A stretch of DNA of 64,000 nucleotides from Kangiella sp. TOML190 (GTDB taxonomy: Bacteria > Pseudomonadota > Gammaproteobacteria > Enterobacterales > Kangiellaceae), in contig NZ_BQYL01000001.1 in the NCBI RefSeq assembly GCF_023706045.1, positions 992,001-1,056,000 of the forward strand. Direction: 5' to 3'. Shown here one piece after another: positions 36,586-45,102 of the stretch; the first letter of the stretch is position 1; each line of letters opens with the position of its first letter. Under the pieces are notes generated by a model. That model was not told where the DNA came from and ran no database searches. It saw nothing but the letters and a program-made list of their open reading frames with translations. Both the position numbers and the translations under genes were made by a program.

Positions 36586-38220
36586 ATGAAAAAACATTGG
36601 CTTATAAGACTATTAATCGCTGGGTTAATAGTCACTGCGGCTTTGCCAATTTTTGCAAAAGACTGGTTGTACACGGTTCGAAAAGGCGATTCAGCCAGTG
36701 CCATTGCGAATAAATACCTAACTAACCCCTACCGTATCGACGATATCCTTCGATATAACCAGCTAGTTCCTGGCGAAGATTTAACTGCCGGAAGCGTTAT
36801 TAAATTCCCCCTAAACAGCCTTAAGTTCGGCCCTGCTCGAGTATCGGTTTTATCGGTTCAAGGTGAGGTCAACTTAGTTCGCGGCGATCTAAGTCAAGCA
36901 TTAGAGACCAGTTCTTCGATAAAGCTGGGCGATAAGGTGATTACTGGAGAGGATGCCTCGACCACCTTACGTTTTGCGGATAAGTCAGAGTTGTTGCTAG
37001 GCAGTAGTTCAGAACTGATTTTCGATGTTCTGACGCGCTGGGGACGCACAGGCATGGTCGATAGCCGAATGCGTTTGATGAAAGGCAGTGTCGAAGGGCG
37101 GGTAGAAACTTTGCAAGGCCCAGGAGCACATTTTGAAGTGCACACGCCATCTGCGGTGGCCACGGTTCGGGGTACTGAATTTCGGGTCAGGGTTGATGGC
37201 AATAACACCAAAGTATCTTACAACGAAGTGAGCGAAGGTAAGGTTAAGGTTGAAAACAAAGTTTCAGAAGAGCTGATCCCGCAAGGCTTTGGTCTGGTTT
37301 CCGAGCAAGGCAAGCAAGCCGATAAGCCAATAGAGTTGCTTAGTGCGCCCACCTTAAATGATCCCCAAGCAAATTTTCCTAGTCTACCAGTGCGAATAAG
37401 CTGGCAAGCGGACTCGGCAGCCGTAGGTTATCGCTACGAACTTTTTAAGGGGAGCGATATTAATCAGCAAATTGCTACGGATAAAGTTACCGATACCGCT
37501 ATTAATATGAATCAGCTTGCCGCTGGCGATTATACTGTTAGGTTGCGCAAGATCGATAGTAACGGTTTGGAAGGCTTGAATAGGGTGCATCGCTTTACCC
37601 TAAATGGCGCACCGCTAGCACCAACCAACTTGCTGGCAAAGTCAGAATTGCTGTTCGGTGAGCCGATTGAGCTGAGCTGGCAGCCATCAGAAAAAGCAGA
37701 ATTCTATAATCTTGAAATCGCGAGTGACTCAGAGTTTTCAAGCATTGTGCAGCAGCAACAAGTTGAATCGAATCAGCTAACGCTAACTCAGCCGATGGAA
37801 ACGCGCGATTACTTTTGGCGAGTCAATGCGCAAAACGAAGAAGGCATTGGTTATTATAGTCAATCCAGCAGTTTCTCAGTAGTGCTTGCGGATACACCGA
37901 TGGTGGCTAGCGCCGCTGATGTGGAGCTGGGACAGGGCGCGGCTTTGAGTTGGCAGCCAGTACCTTACGCTAAAGATTACCACTGGCAATTAGCGCGCGA
38001 TGCGGATTTCACCAACCTAGTTGAGCAAGGTCGCTCCAATCAAACTAGCATTAGCTTCGATGATTTGCCTGCGGGTGATTACTATTTTAGGGTAGCTACG
38101 GATGCACCTAATGATACACAGCGGTTCAGCGAAACCCAATCCTTTGAGGTGTTTGAACCTGGCAATGGAAAGAATCCTTTTATGTTATCGTCATTGTTAT
38201 TATTGTTGCTCGCTCTGTAA
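36586..38220 (+). CDS. LysM-FecR-fibronectin-like periplasmic protein
   Basis: A 544-residue protein. Signal peptide at 1-24 (ends LPIFAK); LysM domain at about 28-78 (YTVRKGDSASAIANKYL, AGSVIKFPLN), which binds peptidoglycan; FecR-like domain at about 85-215 (VRGDLSQALETSSSIKLGD, VATVRGTEFRVRVDG); then three fibronectin-III-like repeats (about 260-525, each with ISWQAD, LSWQPS or LSWQPV). It ends in a short hydrophobic tail (MLSSLLLLLLAL). Likely a cell-wall-linked sensor part for the CHASE2 kinase encoded next; that is inference from gene order. Confidence 0.88.
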   Translation: MKKHWLIRLLIAGLIVTAALPIFAKDWLYTVRKGDSASAIANKYLTNPYRIDDILRYNQLVPGEDLTAGSVIKFPLNSLKFGPARVSVLSVQGEVNLVRGDLSQALETSSSIKLGDKVITGEDASTTLRFADKSELLLGSSSELIFDVLTRWGRTGMVDSRMRLMKGSVEGRVETLQGPGAHFEVHTPSAVATVRGTEFRVRVDGNNTKVSYNEVSEGKVKVENKVSEELIPQGFGLVSEQGKQADKPIELLSAPTLNDPQANFPSLPVRISWQADSAAVGYRYELFKGSDINQQIATDKVTDTAINMNQLAAGDYTVRLRKIDSNGLEGLNRVHRFTLNGAPLAPTNLLAKSELLFGEPIELSWQPSEKAEFYNLEIASDSEFSSIVQQQQVESNQLTLTQPMETRDYFWRVNAQNEEGIGYYSQSSSFSVVLADTPMVASAADVELGQGAALSWQPVPYAKDYHWQLARDADFTNLVEQGRSNQTSISFDDLPAGDYYFRVATDAPNDTQRFSETQSFEVFEPGNGKNPFMLSSLLLLLLAL

Positions 38221-38236
38221 CTTTCTTTAGTACGCA

Positions 38237-40768
38237 GTGGCAAGGTTAAAAACGAAAGCACGCAATTCTAAAATCAGCAGCTATCTGGTTGCCTTCTTGG
38301 TAGCTGTGTTAACTTTTGTCGCTAGTTATTTCCAACTGTTATTACCCATTGAGCACCTGCTCTATGACCGTTTATTGAGGCTGCAAAATTCCAGCCATAA
38401 TCAAGAACTGGTGATAGTGGCGATAGATGAGAATAGTTTGCAGCAATATGGTCCATTGCCTTGGGCGCGTGAAAAACATGCCAAACTGATCAATCAATTG
38501 ACCAAAGCTCAAGTTAAAGCGGTGGGCTATGATGTTCTATTCAATAAGTCTCAGTCGCCAGCCGACGCTCAGTTGGTGCAAGCAGTGCAAGACAATGGCA
38601 AGGTTATTTTTCCGGTTATTATCGAGCGGGTCACGCAAACCGGTGAATTGATTGAATTGATGCCTTTTCCAGAATTAATGCAGGCGGCAAATAATCTCGG
38701 TTTAGTTCACTTTGAGCTGAGCGACGATAATATTGCACGTTCCAGTTACCTAAAGGCGGGACTGGGCGAACCTTATTGGCGAGCTTTTGCTGCTGAACTA
38801 TTGGATGTGGCAAATGGCGATGAAGTGTATCAGTTTCCATTTGCTGCCAGCGATAAAAAACCCAGTTATGATCTAACCCAAATCGAGCAGCAACATCGAG
38901 TTTATTTGCCGTTCAAGCAAAATCCATTTCACTACAAGCAGTTAAGCTTTGCAGAGGTCGCTGAGACGGATCTATTGCTAGATGAGCTAACGGATAAAGT
39001 GGTGCTGGTTGGGGTAACGGCGACTGCTGCGCGTAATGCAGATTTTTTGCCAGTCCCTGTGGATCGGGATGGGCAAATCATGTCGGGAGTTGAAATTAAC
39101 GCAACCTTATATGAGGCGCTAAAGAAGGAGCAATTTATACTACCAGCTTCCCGTTTTGGTAATGCCCTAATTGCCGCCTTGTTTACGTTTTTATTTTTTC
39201 TGACCCTGCCAAAATCGCTACCGCGGAGAAATTTCTTTTACGCAATAGCGTTTTTATTAGGATTATTGGCCTTTAGTTGGTGGCTGCTACATCTACAACA
39301 AAGATGGCTGCAAGTGGCGACACCGGCAATTGCCATTATCTTGGGCTACCTTATTTGGGCATGGCTTAAAGTTGTCGCCAATATGAGTTTTTTCAAAAAT
39401 ACCATTGAGCGTTTGTCGCTTGAAACGCAAGAGTCAATGACGCTTGAACTAGCGCCTAATAGCAATATGCGGGTTAAATTTCTTTCCTATTTAAATTTAC
39501 TAGATGTCACTAAATATCAGGCTGAAAGTAAAGATGTTAATCCCGAGACGGAAGATTTACTGAAGTTTGTTAAGCAACAAGCTAGCGCCAAAGAAAAAGC
39601 CTTGGTGAGAAAAATTCAAAACCAATCGCCCCATTTTGAGAAACTTTCCGAGCAGCCTGAATACGGCATTATTGAAGGGCGAATTGAGCAGTTAAACACC
39701 GCCATTACCCAAATTAATTTTTTACGTCGTTTTACCGAACAGACGATGGATCGGATGAGTGACGGCATTGTGCTATCGGACATTAATGGCCAAATTTTTT
39801 ATAGCAACTTGGTTGCAAAACGTTATTTTTCTGAGCTTCGTGAGCATAAATTATTTGAGCTGCCTCGTCTTTTGAATGAAATCAAGCTGGCGGACAATAA
39901 GTTGTGGGAAGAAAAGTTAAAAAGAGTGCTGCAAGACGGGATCGTGAGTGAGCTAGTGGCGGTCACTAGCGATGGGCGCGATTTAAAAATCAGTATTTCT
40001 TTGCTAGATAATGTTTCTGGTCGTGATTTCATTATTCTCAATATGGTGGATATTAGCGCCATCAAAAGAGAGCAACGGCGTCAATTAGAGATGATCGACT
40101 TTATCTCGCACGATTTGCGCTCACCCATGACCTCGATTTTGGCACTATTAAGCCGCTATCAACGTCAACCGGAAAAGTATGATAGCCAGCAGATGCACCA
40201 AGAAATAGAGCAGCTGACACGCTCAAGTTTAAGCTTGGCGGAGCAATTTTTGATGTTGTCCAGAGCTGAGTCGAGTATTGAGTTAGCGCTTTATCCGATA
40301 GAACTATTAAATACCATCGACAATGCGATTGGGGTGGTGTTGCCGCAAGCGGCGAACAAGGATATTGATTTACAGTTTGATTTCGCTGCGCATCAAGACG
40401 TTTGGATTAAGGCCAATCAAGATCTACTCGAGCGTGTTCTGACTAATCTATTAACCAACGCCGTAAAATATTCTCCAGCTCGGTCGCAGGTCAATATTGT
40501 ATTAGAGCAGGCGGCTAAACACATCAATATTAGAGTGATTGATCAAGGGGAAGGCATTAATCAAGAACAGATGGATGCGATTTTTAAACCTTTTACTCGA
40601 ATGCAAAAACATGAAATGGCCAAGGTTAAAGGTATTGGTTTAGGCTTGAGATTTGTGCGCGCAGCTATGATGCGACTCGGTGGCACGGTTGCAGTAGAGA
40701 GTCCGCCGGGTAAAGGCGCCTGTTTTATTTTAAGCCTTCCACGGCATTTAAAAATTGAAAACCCCTGA
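38237..40768 (+). CDS. CHASE2-domain sensor histidine kinase
   Basis: An 843-residue membrane kinase. TM at about 16-36, periplasmic CHASE2 domain (about 40-300: VAIDENSLQQYGPLPWAREK, GYDVLFNKSQ), three TM helices at about 305-385, a PAS-like region (about 500-600), then the kinase core with H-box H625 (IDFISHDLRSPM), N-box (LTNLLTNAVKYSP) and G-boxes (VIDQGEGI, KGIGLGLRF). The start is a GTG at 38237, 16 nt after the FecR gene. With the regulator at 35851 it makes a full two-component pair. The signal is unknown. Confidence 0.93.
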   Translation: MARLKTKARNSKISSYLVAFLVAVLTFVASYFQLLLPIEHLLYDRLLRLQNSSHNQELVIVAIDENSLQQYGPLPWAREKHAKLINQLTKAQVKAVGYDVLFNKSQSPADAQLVQAVQDNGKVIFPVIIERVTQTGELIELMPFPELMQAANNLGLVHFELSDDNIARSSYLKAGLGEPYWRAFAAELLDVANGDEVYQFPFAASDKKPSYDLTQIEQQHRVYLPFKQNPFHYKQLSFAEVAETDLLLDELTDKVVLVGVTATAARNADFLPVPVDRDGQIMSGVEINATLYEALKKEQFILPASRFGNALIAALFTFLFFLTLPKSLPRRNFFYAIAFLLGLLAFSWWLLHLQQRWLQVATPAIAIILGYLIWAWLKVVANMSFFKNTIERLSLETQESMTLELAPNSNMRVKFLSYLNLLDVTKYQAESKDVNPETEDLLKFVKQQASAKEKALVRKIQNQSPHFEKLSEQPEYGIIEGRIEQLNTAITQINFLRRFTEQTMDRMSDGIVLSDINGQIFYSNLVAKRYFSELREHKLFELPRLLNEIKLADNKLWEEKLKRVLQDGIVSELVAVTSDGRDLKISISLLDNVSGRDFIILNMVDISAIKREQRRQLEMIDFISHDLRSPMTSILALLSRYQRQPEKYDSQQMHQEIEQLTRSSLSLAEQFLMLSRAESSIELALYPIELLNTIDNAIGVVLPQAANKDIDLQFDFAAHQDVWIKANQDLLERVLTNLLTNAVKYSPARSQVNIVLEQAAKHINIRVIDQGEGINQEQMDAIFKPFTRMQKHEMAKVKGIGLGLRFVRAAMMRLGGTVAVESPPGKGACFILSLPRHLKIENP

Positions 40769-40790
40769 TAGATAAGGATTTCTAATGATA

Positions 40791-40812
40791 ATGATGAAAA
40801 ATCATCATTTTT
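40791..40812 (+). terminator. Probable Rho-independent terminator after the CHASE2 kinase
   Basis: A 7-8-bp A+T-rich stem, ATGATGA (40791-40797) with TCATCAT (40802-40808), AAAA loop, followed by TTTT. It lies 22 nt after the kinase stop. The left part also resembles a Fur-type word (AATGATAATGAT), an alternative reading. Confidence 0.6.
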
Positions 40813-40868
40813 CTTTAAGCGACTAAAGCGCTACTATTTTCCCAACTTTAGTTAACTGGGGAAATGCA

Positions 40869-41873
40869 ATGTTCAAATTTGTAGCAAAAAACACTAACCA
40901 GTTAGCCCTTGTGGGCTTGGTCACCGCCATTTTATTATGGTCGGCTTCATTCGTCGCGATGAAATATGCTATTGCCGAATTTGGCCCAATCTTGACGGTA
41001 TTTTTACGCATGCTGCTGGCGATGGCAGTATTGTTATTTTTCCTAAAACCTATCACCAAAAAGCAAAAATATGAAAAAGGTGATTGGTGGCTGTTAGGTT
41101 TGTTGGCCTTGTGTGAGCCTTGCCTGTATTTTATTTTTGAAAGCTATGCGCTAACTTTTACTACCGCTTCGGAAGCGGGCATGGTCACCGCCTTGCAACC
41201 CTTGTTGATTGCAGTGGCAGCATTTTATTTCCTTAAAGAAAAAATTAGTGGTCGCACTATTGTGGGTTGTTTGTTGGCAATGGCTGGCGTTGTTTGGCTG
41301 ACACTGGCCGGTGGTTCAAGCGAGCATGCTTCAAATCCATGGCTGGGTAATTTATTAGAGCTTGGTGCCATTGCATCAGCGACAGTTTATTGTTTGTTAG
41401 CTCGAAAATTGGCACAGCGCTATTCGCCGATCTTCCTGACTTTGTTGCAAACAGTAGCAGGCACTATTTTTTTCTTGCCTTTATTGTTCATACAAACCGA
41501 AGCAGTGAGTTTTAACGTTTCAGTTCAAGCAGTGTTTGCGATTTTATTTTTAGCATTTGGCGTCAACATTTTTGCCTTTACTTGCTATAACTATGCTTTT
41601 AAAACTATGCCAGCTAATCGGGTCGGTAGTTTGATGAATCTGTTGCCGCTAGGAACCTTATTTTTTGGCTGGCTACTGTTGGGCGAAACCTTGGCACCCA
41701 TGCAATACGCCGCTGCGGGCTTGGTATTATTAGGAGTTATCTGGTCGCAAACCAAACCTAAAGCCAAAACCGTATTTATCGAACAGTCGGCTATTGCTCG
41801 TCAATGGGAAGAACTTCCCAGCTCCAAAGAGATGATCTTTGAGCTAAAGTCGCAATTAAAAATTAGTCATTAA
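40869..41873 (+). CDS. EamA/DMT-family transporter
   Basis: A 334-residue inner-membrane protein with ten predicted helices in two EamA repeats (first about 14-140, starting LVGLVTAILLWSASFVAMKY; second about 155-300, ending QYAAAGLVLLGVIWSQ). DMT transporters export metabolites, amino acids or drugs; the substrate cannot be read from the sequence. A polar tail of about 30 residues follows the last helix. A GGGG ribosome site precedes the ATG by 5-6 nt. Converges with copB. Confidence 0.9.
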   Translation: MFKFVAKNTNQLALVGLVTAILLWSASFVAMKYAIAEFGPILTVFLRMLLAMAVLLFFLKPITKKQKYEKGDWWLLGLLALCEPCLYFIFESYALTFTTASEAGMVTALQPLLIAVAAFYFLKEKISGRTIVGCLLAMAGVVWLTLAGGSSEHASNPWLGNLLELGAIASATVYCLLARKLAQRYSPIFLTLLQTVAGTIFFLPLLFIQTEAVSFNVSVQAVFAILFLAFGVNIFAFTCYNYAFKTMPANRVGSLMNLLPLGTLFFGWLLLGETLAPMQYAAAGLVLLGVIWSQTKPKAKTVFIEQSAIARQWEELPSSKEMIFELKSQLKISH

Positions 41874-41951
41874 CGGATAGCGAAAACGGTAAACAAAAGT
41901 AGCTAGGAATAGGGATATAGGTTTACTTATTGCGCATATCCTAATCAGTGC

Positions 41952-41979
41952 GGTTATTCATGTGAAAGCAGGAATAACC
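41952..41979. repeat. 8-bp inverted repeat in EamA/copB convergent gap
   Basis: GGTTATTC (41952-41959) and GAATAACC (41972-41979) with a 12-nt loop, between convergent genes. No T-run follows on either strand, so it could be a Rho-dependent or mRNA-end hairpin at best. Confidence 0.5.
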
Positions 41980-42019
41980 ACCATGTGTTATAAAAAATAT
42001 CTTATTACTAAGATGCCGG

Positions 42020-42727
42020 TTAGAACCAAAAACTAATTCCGACCAGCCATTCGTTGGAGTCTTTGGCTCCACCGGCATTAATAGCGAAGTCTGCAGTTTT
42101 ACCAAATTTGCGTTGATATTCATAACCAACATAGACGGCAAACTCCCGGATAAATTCGTAGCGTAATCTAAGTCCAAAACTGGCATCGGCAAGTCCTGAA
42201 CCGAGTTGGTTAACCGGATCATTTTGGCCGAAAAAGTTTAACTCTAACTCAGGAACTAAGATCCATTGTTGGGTAAACAGCATTTCATACTCGGCTTCGA
42301 AACGCGCTGCGACTCTGCCTGACTCGCCAATAAACAGGGCACTATCGATCTCGAAATAATAAGGTGCTAGCCCTTGCAAGCCAATAACTGTCCAAGTGCG
42401 TTCTTGCGGTTGCTCAAAATCATGTTTTAGTCCCAGTTGTAGATCCCAGTAGGCTGCTACCGCTTTGGAGTAAAGCATTTGTAATTCGGCACCTTCGAAA
42501 TCGCCGCCTTCTTTTTCCAATTCAGTTTTAAACCAAAGCTTATCGAGATCTTTACCGATCCAAAAATCGCCCGTGAGTGCATAGCTATCTTCGTCAGCGT
42601 CAGGAACATATTCCAGTTGTTCAATCATTAGACTCGTGAGCCAGGGATCATCTTTACTGCCAGCCAAAAGACTTGAGCTCGTCGAAACTAATATCAATGT
42701 GAGTAAAAAATTCAAATATGTCATCAT
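42020..42727 (-). CDS. copB: Copper resistance protein CopB
   Basis: About 235 residues. Signal peptide (TYLNFLLTLILVSTSSSLLAG), then the CopB outer-membrane beta-barrel domain: YSKAVAAYWDLQLGLKHDF, GLAPYYFEIDSALFIGESG, SFGLRLRYEFIREFAVYVGY and the final aromatic SFWF typical of barrels. The frame is open to 42787 inside copA, but ATG 42727 or 42724 follows AGGAAGC and fits the signal peptide. Unlike many CopB proteins it lacks a Met/His-rich N-terminal segment. It starts about 6 nt after copA. Presumed role: periplasmic/outer-membrane copper handling. Confidence 0.92.
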   Translation of the reverse strand: MMTYLNFLLTLILVSTSSSLLAGSKDDPWLTSLMIEQLEYVPDADEDSYALTGDFWIGKDLDKLWFKTELEKEGGDFEGAELQMLYSKAVAAYWDLQLGLKHDFEQPQERTWTVIGLQGLAPYYFEIDSALFIGESGRVAARFEAEYEMLFTQQWILVPELELNFFGQNDPVNQLGSGLADASFGLRLRYEFIREFAVYVGYEYQRKFGKTADFAINAGGAKDSNEWLVGISFWF

Positions 42728-42732
42728 GCTTC

Positions 42733-44568
42733 CTAACCGATCCGAACTTCCCGCATCATGCCCGGCATGTGAAATAGCAGATGGCAATGATAAGCCCAGC
42801 GGCCTTTGGCATCGGCGGTGACTAGATAGCTGACTTTGGAGCCTGGCTGTACGATAATGGTATGTTTTTTGGGGATATAGTCAGGATCGCCCGTTTCCAA
42901 TTCGCTCCAAACACCATGCAAATGAACTGGATGGGTCATCATGGTGTCATTAATCAGTACAATTCTGATCCGTTCGCCATATTCTAGATGGATGGGTTCT
43001 GCGTGCATGTGCTTAACGCCATTCATCGACCACATATAACGACTCATATTGCCCGTCAGGTGAATATGCAGCTCACGACTGGGTTGACGCTTATCTTGGG
43101 TCGGATAATAATTTTTAAGATCAGAATATTGCAACACCCGGCGTCCATAACGCGCTTGGTGTTGCCTTAATCCAACCCCTGGGTCGCTTACCCCATCCAT
43201 TGGCATTTCGGCACGCATATCCACCTGTGGGCCAAATTCCGTCGCGGCATGCTGTATTGGGCTGTGACTGCCAAAGCCTGCTTTGCCCAAATTAGATTCT
43301 TCAGCCATCAGATCATGATGTTTATGATGCTGCATTCCATTGTGTTTTGGCATTTGATGCTGCTGATGATCCATTTTCGAGTGATCAGTTTTCGAATGAT
43401 CCATGTCGATATGACTGCTTGTTGAATGATCCATTCCCATATCACGATGCTCTAAGATTGGTGCAAAATCCATGCCGGGGAGTTCAACCTGATACCCTAA
43501 ATCAGGAGTTAGAGTGCCGCGGGCAAAACCCGAACGATCAATGCTTTGGGCAAAAATGGTGTAAGCCTTGTCTTCGGGCTCAACAATCACGTCATAAGTT
43601 TCAGCCACGCCAATTCGAAATTCATCAATACTCACTGGCTGAATGAGTTGTCCATCGGTTGCCACCAATCTCATCTTTAAACCGGGAATACGCACATCGA
43701 AAATGGTCATGGCGGCAGCATTGATAAATCGCAAACGCACCTTATCGCCATTGCGAAATTGACCCAGCCAACCAAGATCGGGCGTATTACCATTCATCAG
43801 AAAGCTGTAGGTATAGCCAGTAACGTCAGCGATATCGGTTTCACTCATGCGCATCTGATTCCACATCTCGCGCTCGGCGAGCGTGCCTGATAACCCTTTT
43901 TCGCGAATATCGCGCCACAGATCGCGCATGGTTCTTTCGCGGAAATTATAGTAATGGCTCATCTTCTTGAGTTTGGCGTAAATGTCGTGCGGATCCTCAT
44001 CGCTCCAATCGGATAGCATCACCACAAAATCACAATCGTATTCAAACGGCTCTGGCTCTTTGGGATGAATAATAATAGGGCCGTAAACCCCCGTTTGTTC
44101 TTGGAATCCCGAATGGCTGTGATACCAATAGGTGCCACTTTGATTGATATCAAATTCATATTGGAAAGTTTCGCCGGGCTTGATGCCATCGAAACTTAAA
44201 CCCGGCACTCCATCCATCGCACTTGGCAAAATCATGCCATGCCAATGAATCGAACTGTCAGTTTTTAAATGATTGCTAACATTAATCTTTATTCGTTGTC
44301 CTTCCTGCCAATGCAGTAGCGGCGCGGGCAAACCTTGGTTAATGCAGGTAGCCAGGCGCGGTTTGCCAGTAAAATTTACCGGATGGTAACCAATATTGAG
44401 ATCAAATTGATTACCCTTAAGACTGGTGAGCTGATTGATTTTTTCGTGATTGTAAGGGCTCGCTGCTAAGCGCGACCATGGCAACGCCGAAAGCGCTAAA
44501 CTAGAACTGGCGCCTAGCACAAACTGCCGACGCGAAATTTTGGGGCGGAAACATTTGTTGTTCATCAC
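42733..44568 (-). CDS. copA: Multicopper oxidase CopA
   Basis: A 611-residue periplasmic multicopper oxidase of the CopA (copper resistance) family. A Tat signal is present at the N-terminus (SRRQFVLGASSSLALSAL). Copper ligands: HWHGMI and YWYHSHSGFQEQTG (domain 1), HPVHLHG and HCHLLFHMPGMM (domain 3). Residues about 377-417 form a Met/His-rich insert with repeated MDHSK/MDH units, typical of CopA proteins and expected to bind extra copper. It likely oxidises Cu(I) or phenolics in the periplasm. Overlaps the copB upstream region; the small Cys-rich gene upstream may be its regulator. Confidence 0.95.
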   Translation of the reverse strand: MMNNKCFRPKISRRQFVLGASSSLALSALPWSRLAASPYNHEKINQLTSLKGNQFDLNIGYHPVNFTGKPRLATCINQGLPAPLLHWQEGQRIKINVSNHLKTDSSIHWHGMILPSAMDGVPGLSFDGIKPGETFQYEFDINQSGTYWYHSHSGFQEQTGVYGPIIIHPKEPEPFEYDCDFVVMLSDWSDEDPHDIYAKLKKMSHYYNFRERTMRDLWRDIREKGLSGTLAEREMWNQMRMSETDIADVTGYTYSFLMNGNTPDLGWLGQFRNGDKVRLRFINAAAMTIFDVRIPGLKMRLVATDGQLIQPVSIDEFRIGVAETYDVIVEPEDKAYTIFAQSIDRSGFARGTLTPDLGYQVELPGMDFAPILEHRDMGMDHSTSSHIDMDHSKTDHSKMDHQQHQMPKHNGMQHHKHHDLMAEESNLGKAGFGSHSPIQHAATEFGPQVDMRAEMPMDGVSDPGVGLRQHQARYGRRVLQYSDLKNYYPTQDKRQPSRELHIHLTGNMSRYMWSMNGVKHMHAEPIHLEYGERIRIVLINDTMMTHPVHLHGVWSELETGDPDYIPKKHTIIVQPGSKVSYLVTADAKGRWAYHCHLLFHMPGMMREVRIG

Positions 44569-44666
44569 AACACCTAAATCTGAACAAGTGGTTAAAACTC
44601 TGCTAGATAAAAGTAGTAGTTTTTCAAGAATATATACAGCCTATTGTTAGGCGGATCGATCTTGTG

Positions 44667-45041
44667 TTAGCTGATTTTAGGTGGCTTGAAAAATGTGTGG
44701 GTAGGGTTGGTGTGGCCTTCTATCGGCGCCGCTAGTGAGTCGGATGAAGCGGAGTTGGCTACTGCCGATAGGCTAGCAATCAGACTTACGAAGTTAGCGC
44801 AACTGGCAAAAGAGCATTGGCAATCCTCGCAACAGCCACTGCTTGTTTCATGCTGTGGCTGTTGCGCTTGCGAGCTTTTAGTATCAGTGGTTTCAGCGCA
44901 GTGGCTACTGCTCGTCTGAGTTTGAGTTGCTGGATTGGTCACTTCGCTAAAAGTCATTGGCATTGCCAAGGAATTTGGCACTACTAGGTTAATCACCAGT
45001 AGCAGAGCCAAACCATAAAATCTAGATACCATATTAGTCAT
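44667..45041 (-). CDS. Small secreted Cys-rich protein, CopL-like
   Basis: A 124-residue protein with a signal peptide (YGLALLLVINLVVPNSLA) and a Cys cluster SSGCCEDCQCSFASC at about 67-81, preceded by an isolated SHCAE. The C-terminus ends in a basic, Pro-containing tail (FFKPPKIS). Size, Cys pattern and position before copA recall CopL, a copper-binding regulator of copAB in Xanthomonas, but sequence identity cannot be established by eye. It could also be an unrelated small metal-binding protein. It lies 98 nt before copA. Confidence 0.6.
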   Translation of the reverse strand: MTNMVSRFYGLALLLVINLVVPNSLAMPMTFSEVTNPATQTQTSSSHCAETTDTKSSQAQQPQHETSSGCCEDCQCSFASCANFVSLIASLSAVANSASSDSLAAPIEGHTNPTHTFFKPPKIS

Positions 45042-45102
45042 GAATTTATTCTACACTGACCAGCGCATAGCCTCAAGTGTAAGCCTTAGTTTATGCAGCA
45101 CG

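Noticed and set aside
40787-40800. Fur-box-like AATGATAATGAT before the EamA gene
   Set aside because: It forms the left arm of a hairpin followed by a T-run, which is more simply a terminator; the EamA family is not a typical Fur target.
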